From Phyto melanocephala (lineage: Eukaryota; Arthropoda; Insecta; Diptera; Rhinophoridae), in assembly GCA_941918925.1 (NCBI GenBank), contig OW799233.1, positions 111,349,833 through 111,413,832 of the forward strand: DNA of 64,000 nt, given 5' to 3'. Shown in pieces: positions 57,415 through 64,000 of the stretch (its first letter is position 1; the number at the start of each line of letters is the position of its first letter). The position numbers were made by a program, and so were the translations under genes. The notes under the pieces are model-generated. The model was not told the origin of the DNA, ran no database searches, and saw only the letters and a program-made list of their open reading frames with translations.

Positions 57415-59059
57415 CCCTTTCGGTCCTTTTGGGATAATACGTCCCAGAGAAAGTTTGAATGATCCTATTTTTTCTCTTACGTGAAAAACTCGTGTCTAAA
57501 AAGGTCCCATTCGTACTTTTAAGTTTTAAATTACGAAAAAAGTAACGGTACCCAATTTATAGCAATTTTATTCATGAGAATTAAATATTAGTTGATGAGG
57601 AATTGCCGTGAAAGAAATATCATTTGATAATATATTTGCAATAAAGCAAGTAATTGTAACAGTATCGCAATAAACATTTGTAAATTTGTTTTTGGCAACA
57701 AACGACACTATTCGGGTGTGAAAAAATTGTTTTTTTTTCTCGGTAAGTACAGTTTTTTTTTTTAGTTTTTGAATTTGGGATATATTGTCCCAGTCGTGTT
57801 TTATATATCCCATTTGTATTAGTTTTAGAAAAAATGTCACAACTTAGTAAAGAACTTTGAAAACTTTTAGAAGCCGGATAAGAAAACAAGAATCAAGCGA
57901 GGATGGAGACGATGAAGATATTTATATTTAAAATGTCGGGGTCTGATTTTCAACCAAGAATGCAGATTCCAATAGAAAAGGAACCTATAATTTTGGTTCA
58001 TATTAATCGTTTTTCAAAAGAATTATATATTTTTCAAAAAGTTATTCCAAAATCCTTATTGATATTTATTGCTGAAAATACAAATAAAAGGCGTGAAATA
58101 TTAGAAAAAGAAAAAAAAATAAAACCGATAAAACAGATGAGCATCAAATTCTGTTAGGATGTTGCCTCATAATGAGCTACAGCAAAGTTCTAAGGATCTA
58201 AAATTACTGGAGCGTAAATGGCTCTCTTGAAAATTTCTGCCAAAAAATGCAATCTCGAGAGATCGATTCAATCTTTTAATCTCCAAAATGTATTTCAACG
58301 ATCCTAGAAAACCTGTTGGTATATAGAAGTGATAGTGTCTTGTGTAAAGAAAACATTCCCTAGTGTCAGAATAGGATCTACGTGTCAAGCCAAAATGTAA
58401 AGGTCGGTCATCGTTAAAGCAATATCAACCACTAAAACTAATTAAGCGAGGTATTAAGCTTTGGTTAAGATGTGACTCAAAAACAGGATTTGTATATGAT
58501 CTAAATATAGCGGAAAGGCAGAAAATGCCGTGGTATCTGAATCTACCTTAAGGAGAACGAGTTGTGGAAAAACTTTTTAATACTATACGTAGCAAAGACC
58601 CGCCTTATAAATTTTATTGGCAGTTGGGACTTTGATTAATACTCGTTATAATGTTCCCAAGTTTACTGCAAACTTGAAAAGAAATGAGAGTGAATTTATG
58701 ATTAATTGTCTTGGAACAATGTTTAAAAATAAAATGAGTTATTTATTTATGTTTTTACGTTATTTTTATTCGTTAGTCTAATAAAATAAAATTATTTATT
58801 TATTAATAAAGGAAATCCTTTTACGATTTGTACAGGGTTTTGATACTACTGGGATATATTGTCCCATTTGCCTTAAATATCCGAATGGGACAATAATTCA
58901 AAAAATCCGACTGGGATGATATATCCCAGGATATTTTAAGGATTATGGAAAAACTAATAATGCAAAACATTATTAATTTGTATGTTCTTTTAGTACATAG
59001 AAGCACATTTTTCATTTACATTGTTGTCTCACTAAAAAAAAAAAGCCGGAACGAAAGGG
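57415..59059 (+). mobile_element. piggyBac-like element relic
   Basis: Flanked by TTAA on both sides (57,411-14; 59,060-63) with TIR ccctttcg-tcc. The plus strand near 58,435-58,590 encodes KRGIKLWLRCDSKTGFVYDL and, after a gap, GERVVEKLFNTIR, the conserved core of piggyBac transposases. An earlier piece (INRFSKELYIF...IAENTNKRREI, about 57,990-58,105) fits the N-terminal region. Several stops; inactive. Subterminal copies of gggatatattgtccca (57,777; 58,850; variants near 57,430 and 58,915) look like binding sites. Confidence 0.88.
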
Positions 59060-59147
59060 TTAATTTAAAATAAAACAATTAAAAATTTAAGTTGGTTGTT
59101 GTTGTACAAACATTGGCTATTACAAATACATTATGCATATACATAAA

Positions 59148-59198
59148 TACATACATACATACATACATACATACATACATACATACATACATACATAC

Positions 59199-59229
<31 letters not shown>

Positions 59230-59252
59230 CATACGTACATACATACATACAT
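59148..59252. repeat. (ACAT)n microsatellite
   Basis: About 26 units with a few point changes. Confidence 0.95.
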
Positions 59253-60220
59253 AAATGTATGAATTATATTAAAATTAAAACAATTATATGAAATATTTAT
59301 AGTATTTTCTACAACTTTCTATTACTAAAGCATTGTTCACATAAAATCCGGTCTAAAAAAAAACAACCAAAATACGAAATGTATAAATCTAGTAAATATT
59401 TATTGGTTTGTTAAGCTCTTTGCAGTGTGTCACCTCCAAGATACCATATTTGTTATTACTTTTACTAACTATATGTGATAGTTATGCCACATGTTGTCCA
59501 AATCGACATTATTAACTTGTATACCCAATATTTATATTTCGATTATTCATATAAAAGTCGGTTTTTTTGGAAAGATTTGCTGGTTATTAAACGTCATTAA
59601 TTCTTAGCAAAATTCTGCATAGATTTTTTTTTCTACAATTAATTAAATCGGCCGCTATTTAAAACGTGCGCGTGACCGAAAATTATATGAACAATAATTT
59701 GTTATTTATTGTATTATGCAAAATTATACAATGTTTAATTTAGTTTACGTTCATGGGTTTGTGTACATTTTTAATTTACGCCTAAATTAACATAAATATA
59801 TGAAAATTAAAATCATACGCATACTCGACTAAATATATATACGAGCATACATTGTAAACTCAACATCCCTTAATAATTTTTTTTTTTTTTAATTTATTAC
59901 ACTTATGCGCATATAATTAAGTTAAACTTGTGATGATGTAGGGTTTTCTTTGTAAAATAACATATTTTAAGGAATAATTTTTCTTTCTCCAGAAGAATTT
60001 TTTTATAATGATCCCTTAAGGTGAATTCATTGCTTTAGAAGAGGCTTATTAAAATTTATTAAAATCTGGGAATGGTTGCCATTATCCCCCTTTCCAAGAT
60101 ATAAGTACCTTCGAGGCTACCATAGCAATGCAGCAAGTTGCTGATCAAGATATTACAATTTTAAAACAGACAAAGCAAACTGTATGAACACCCCGCGCTA
60201 GCTATGACGTAATAATCCGA
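59253..60220. other. Intronic AT-rich stretch
   Basis: No gene or bounded element. 60,030-60,190 is a little more complex but has no recognisable frame. Confidence 0.5.
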
Positions 60221-61238
60221 TTGTTATACCCTTCACCTGTGTTGCTATAGCTTTATTATTTCGTTTGTAATTTCTACAACATTAATTTTTGAACCGATAA
60301 AGTATATATTTTCCAAATTCATATGAAGAGTGGTGTTAATTGAGCAATGCCTGTCTGTCAGCTGAAATCTAAATTTGCACAAACCTGTATATAGTGTTAA
60401 ACTTTTGGACATATTCGGGAATGAATGGCATTTGAAATCCAGCACAAACGCCTTAGAGCTTCTGAGATATAAGCAAATAAACAGGACCACGTCTGTTATT
60501 TCAGCTCCAGGATAATATATAAAAACGCGTGTCACTATTTGGTGATATGTTATGTCTCTGGAGCTATACATACATACAAATTGGGCACTAATCGGCAAAG
60601 TTATAGGCACAAAATTTTTTTTCGAAAAATATATATTTTTTGAATATATCAAGTTTTCAAGGCTCTATATAAATTTTAGACACTCTGATGACGTTAAATT
60701 GTAAGGAGTATCCTTAAAAATTATTCCATAAAAAACTAACAGATTGGATTGAAAACTAACTGAGATATAAGCAGCAAAATATAATGGGTTTGGTATTTTT
60801 CCTAAATTTGAAAAAGAAAATATTTTTTTTGGCTTCTAGACAACCGAGAAGATTAATTTTGATATCAAATTAAAGGAGTTGAATATCATAATAAATATAA
60901 TTCACTAATAAAAAAGCTGAAATCCATGATGGACCCCTCTATGAAATGGTCTACAATAAATTTATATATGAGTCAAAAAATGTACGTCCTTCAACCCTGA
61001 ATATCAGTATCAAATGCTTTTATTCTACAGTCAATTGACATAGGAATCAAAAAAAGGGCTTGCTAAGTATAATGCAGTTAACTATGCAAAAACTTCAAAA
61101 ACAAAGATGGCGTTGGATATAATAAAGCAAAATTACGTACAACACTTAATCTATGCTACGATGTGGTAATTATTTCTATGTATGTAATGGTGAAGGTTAT
61201 TATTAGATTCAGCACGGCTGAATATAGCACTCTTAATG
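60221..61238 (+). mobile_element. DINE-1-like element, near full length
   Basis: Starts gttatacccttcacctgtgt, continues with a diverged gaac-cgataaagtatata block, ctgagatataagc, accatgatggac variants and agatggcgttgg. It ends gattcagcacggctgaat, atagcactctta. Hairpin intact. Confidence 0.8.
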
Positions 61239-61962
61239 GTTATTTTAGCTTGTCCTTATTAATTTATTAAGCACAAATGTATAATAAAAAAAATATTCTG
61301 TTTAAAAAAATTGGAATCTTCTTTTTCTGTTCCGGCACCCACAAATGCGTTTTTTTTTGCAAATTTTCTGTATGAATGCAATTGAATTTGGTTTTGGTTT
61401 GTTAAATATGGTCGAAATATTACACCATTCATGACAAATTTAAATTAGATTTTAATGGCTTTTTAAATAAATATAAATAACGTCATAATTTTTATTTTTT
61501 TTGTCATAGTATTTTGTTTTTGTTTTTGTAAAGACATTTAAATAGCGAAATTATTTAGTACATGGCATAGAACACCAGAATTTGTGTGATTTTCTCTCTA
61601 TGAACAAGTACTTGGTAGACGACGTAAAACGTAAAGGGATGTACTGTTAACATCAGGTTTGTGGGGTATAGATTTTCTATTCATATTTTTCTTATATTTT
61701 GATAGAAATCATTTATGCCTGGCTTAATTTCCACATTTTACGCTATGTAGGTAAAAGCAGAGCTACAAAAGACTAAAAAGTTGTAAAATTTCACATTTCT
61801 AAAATCGAATTTTCTGTAAGTTTATCGATTAATTATCTCAGTAAAATAAAAATATATCAAATTAAAAAATATTGCAGCTAAAGAATTTATTTTTAAAATT
61901 AAATAAACATCTAGCAAAAATTTTTGTTAAAAAAAATTAAAAATTTTAGATTAAAATTCTAT
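61239..61962. other. Intronic AT-rich stretch
   Basis: Nothing recognisable. Confidence 0.5.
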
Positions 61963-61970
61963 ATAAAGAG

Positions 61971-62413
61971 CAGGGAAGGAAAATGGCTTTTATGATTATG
62001 TACCAAGTATGAAAACAAAATGTACTTTTTATGCCATGACGGTACTATTTTTTAATATTTATTAATAAAAACATAAACTTAACAAAAATGTTTACAACAA
62101 ACAGCCAAGTCGAATTCATGAACCAGGTGGTGCCAAATTAACAGGTGATTTTTGTAAGAAGTTTGCAATAGTGTACTAGGCAGATTTTGTTGTTGCAGAC
62201 TTGACACTACCTGGTACATGAATTCGCTTTGACAACAACATTGCAACAAAAACAGAGAATCTGACAGAATAAAATAAAATACACACAAACAAAATTAAAG
62301 AGAACATGGACAAACTTTTAAATTGTACCAAGTAGCTCGCGGTAGTACCACGGTACCAACAAGATCAAAAATGTACCATAAAAAGTACAATTGTACCATG
62401 ATTTCCATCCGTG
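61971..62413. mobile_element. hAT-type MITE with nested palindrome
   Basis: Ends cagggaaggaaaatgg and inverse of cacggatggaaatcatgg. Flanking 8-mers ataaagag (61,963-70) and atatagag (62,414-21) match at 7 of 8. Many gtacca/tggtac motifs near both ends. A further inverted-repeat element sits inside. Confidence 0.7.
62105..62232. mobile_element. Palindromic MITE nested in 61,971-62,413
   Basis: caagtcgaattcatgaacca-ggtggtgcca and the inverse of its right end (acctggtacatgaattcgct-ttg) pair with few mismatches. About 128 bp, non-coding. Confidence 0.7.
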
Positions 62414-62641
62414 ATATAGAGTGTACTTGTTAAGGGCACCATTTTCCGAGAGACATTAAGTTTTTATGCTGTTGTCTGTTATTTCATTTGTCTTTTTTTA
62501 GCGAACAAAGCTTGCGAATTGCAAATTTATTTTGAAAATAGCGATTAATTCGGTTACCATGAATCGCTTTAACACCCACATTTTCTGTTAACTATAATAA
62601 ATGTTGATAAAATGCTTTTCTGTGTTATTTAAGAAAATTAA

Positions 62642-63290
62642 ATGAGTCAGTTCGCCATAGCGCGCTGTGTGTTTCTAGAATCTTATAAGAACCCAAATGA
62701 CCGTAGTTCGCTCTTTACCTTCGGTCAATTTAAGTTTTTTTTGGCGAAATATTCTGTTTAGTTAATAATGTGTAATACTATGAATCTTTTCATGACCACA
62801 TTTTTACTTTTGGATAATATTTATCCAAATCGAGTCCCTACTATGCGCACATAAGAAGCCATCTCCGCTGTAGATGAAAGTGTGACACAGGACTTGAATT
62901 TGTCGATCCTGTTTGTCTCATTAACTCGGTCTTGTTATTTTTTCTTTATTCCGCATGTCATTGCAAATCATTTGGTGGAGTTATAGTTTCAACAAGACAG
63001 CGCAACGTGTTGTACAGCTCGTAAAAACATAACTTTATGAATTATCTCCAGTAAGGGACTCGTAGATTGGCCACCACGTTCGTGTGGTTTAACATTTTTG
63101 GACTACATTTTGTGCGGTTCCACAAATCCCTAGCTTATGCTAATAAATCAGCAAAGATTGATAATTTAGAAACCAACATTCGATGCACCATTGACGAAAT
63201 CGGACCGAATATGCGCGAAAAGGTGGTGAAAAATTAGAACGCCATTATGGTGTTCATAAGGTCGCGAAGGCCATATGGTAAAAATTATTT
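62642..63290 (+). mobile_element. Mariner-family transposase pseudogene
   Basis: Plus-strand pieces in order: MSQFAIARCVFLESY (from 62,642), NRVPTMRT and AISAVDESVTQDLNLSI (about 62,830-62,910), FQQDSATCCTARKNITL (about 62,990-63,035; second catalytic Asp), LVDWPPRSCGLTFLDYIL (about 63,060-63,110; third Asp region), ETNIRCTIDEIGPNMREKVV (to about 63,228). Frameshifts and stops throughout. Confidence 0.8.
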
Positions 63291-64000
63291 TTATATATTT
63301 TAATATTGTGACCTTATAAAGCAAAAATTTCGATAATTTCATTGAATTTGTTGTGTTTTTGCAATATACATAAACATAATTTATTAAAAAAAATTTTGTT
63401 CCTAAATTTTTGAACAAAAGAGAATTTAGCTTAACTTTCCGAAAGATTGAGATTGTATGTTAATCCTAAAATTCGCTACTAACAATTCCAAAAATCTTAA
63501 AGTAAAAAATGAATGTTTTCAGCTTTTAAAGATCTGCTTGTGTTTTTTACACTTTTTTTCAACATTTTCTTTTGCTTATCAAAATATTCATCTGCTTTAT
63601 ATGGAATATATATAGAAGTAAGACAAGTGGTATCAGTAGCTGTATTATACCCACCAACCAATTGTATTTCACTGCTTTCATGTACTACTTGTAGTCTGCT
63701 TGACGCCTTTGTTACTTGTTACTACAATTTCGAATTTGTTAAGATTATTTTCCTTAGAATTTTTCTTACAATTTATTTTTGATATTTTACAAATACATAG
63801 AAAAATATAAAGTAGTTACTTTTTTTATTATTAATTTTGTTTTTTTTTTTAACAAATTTTCTTCTTAATACGTTTTCTTTTACGTTCTAGACTCTAGAGT
63901 CTATAGAAATGTTAAACAAGTGTTTAAATATTTATTTACTTCAAGTAATAAAAATAATAGCAGTTGGAAATAGAAATGTAGTTAATTTACGTAATTTTTT
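63291..64000. other. AT-rich stretch to window end
   Basis: A frame of 89 codons at 63,513-63,782 is hydrophobic and T-rich without recognisable domain. A perfect 14-bp palindrome agactctagagtct lies at about 63,888. No gene supported. Confidence 0.45.

Noticed and set aside
63513..63782. 89-codon hydrophobic frame, possible chemoreceptor exon
   Set aside because: T-rich codons give hydrophobic residues by chance; no family motif or splice partners seen.

Overview
This is nuclear DNA from a fly, most likely a calyptrate such as a blowfly. The reasons are its very high AT content, ACAT microsatellites, short introns of 50-80 bp in the coding genes, Drosophila-like orthologues, and a dense load of mariner, hAT, piggyBac, Tigger, Jockey-type LINE, Helitron and DINE-1-like elements. 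The species call is inference; the family calls rest on reading frames, terminal repeats and target-site duplications visible here.

Host genes occupy three places. (1) 24.9-29.1 kb is a compact mitochondrial/ER cluster. gatA (mitochondrial glutamyl-tRNA(Gln) amidotransferase subunit A, four exons, +) carries the single-exon complex I gene ND-NP15.6/NDUFB11 (-) inside its third intron, and is followed tail-to-tail, 16 bp away, by Get1/WRB (-). (2) 30.6-33.8 kb is a four-exon homologue (+) of the vertebrate protein C2orf42, with a zinc ribbon and a SWIM-like Cys/His cluster. (3) 50.5-57.0 kb holds the last five exons (-) of the receptor tyrosine phosphatase Ptp99A: active D1, dead D2, and an Asn/Ser/Thr/Pro-rich tail. 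Its extracellular and membrane exons lie beyond the window or in sequence I could not recognise.

The rest is a transposon landscape. The commonest repeat is a DINE-1/INE-1-like (Helentron-associated) family. It has 14 copies or fragments and ends in an ATTCGGC-GTG-GCCGAAT-type hairpin. It has been hit by, and has hit, other elements: one copy sits in a mariner gene, two copies share the same internal mariner, one has a foldback MITE in its 5' hairpin, and one has its T-rich core inverted. At 18.0-21.1 kb there is a 3.04-kb non-autonomous Helitron with canonical TC...CTAG ends. It interrupts a MITE whose uninterrupted paralogue lies next to it, so the A^T insertion point can be read directly. 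Its interior is an alternating A/B (2 x 118 bp) tandem array.

Other bounded elements include a piggyBac-like relic (57,415-59,059, TTAA ends), a Tigger/pogo relic (39,647-41,563, TA ends), hAT relics (43,370-44,624 with an exact 8-bp TSD; about 15,560-16,958; 61,971-62,413), a 5'-truncated Jockey-type LINE with a 658-codon open frame (37,369-39,345) and a deleted sister copy (23.46-23.91 kb), at least seven mariner fossils, and about ten MITEs. No rRNA, CRISPR or convincing tRNA genes were seen.
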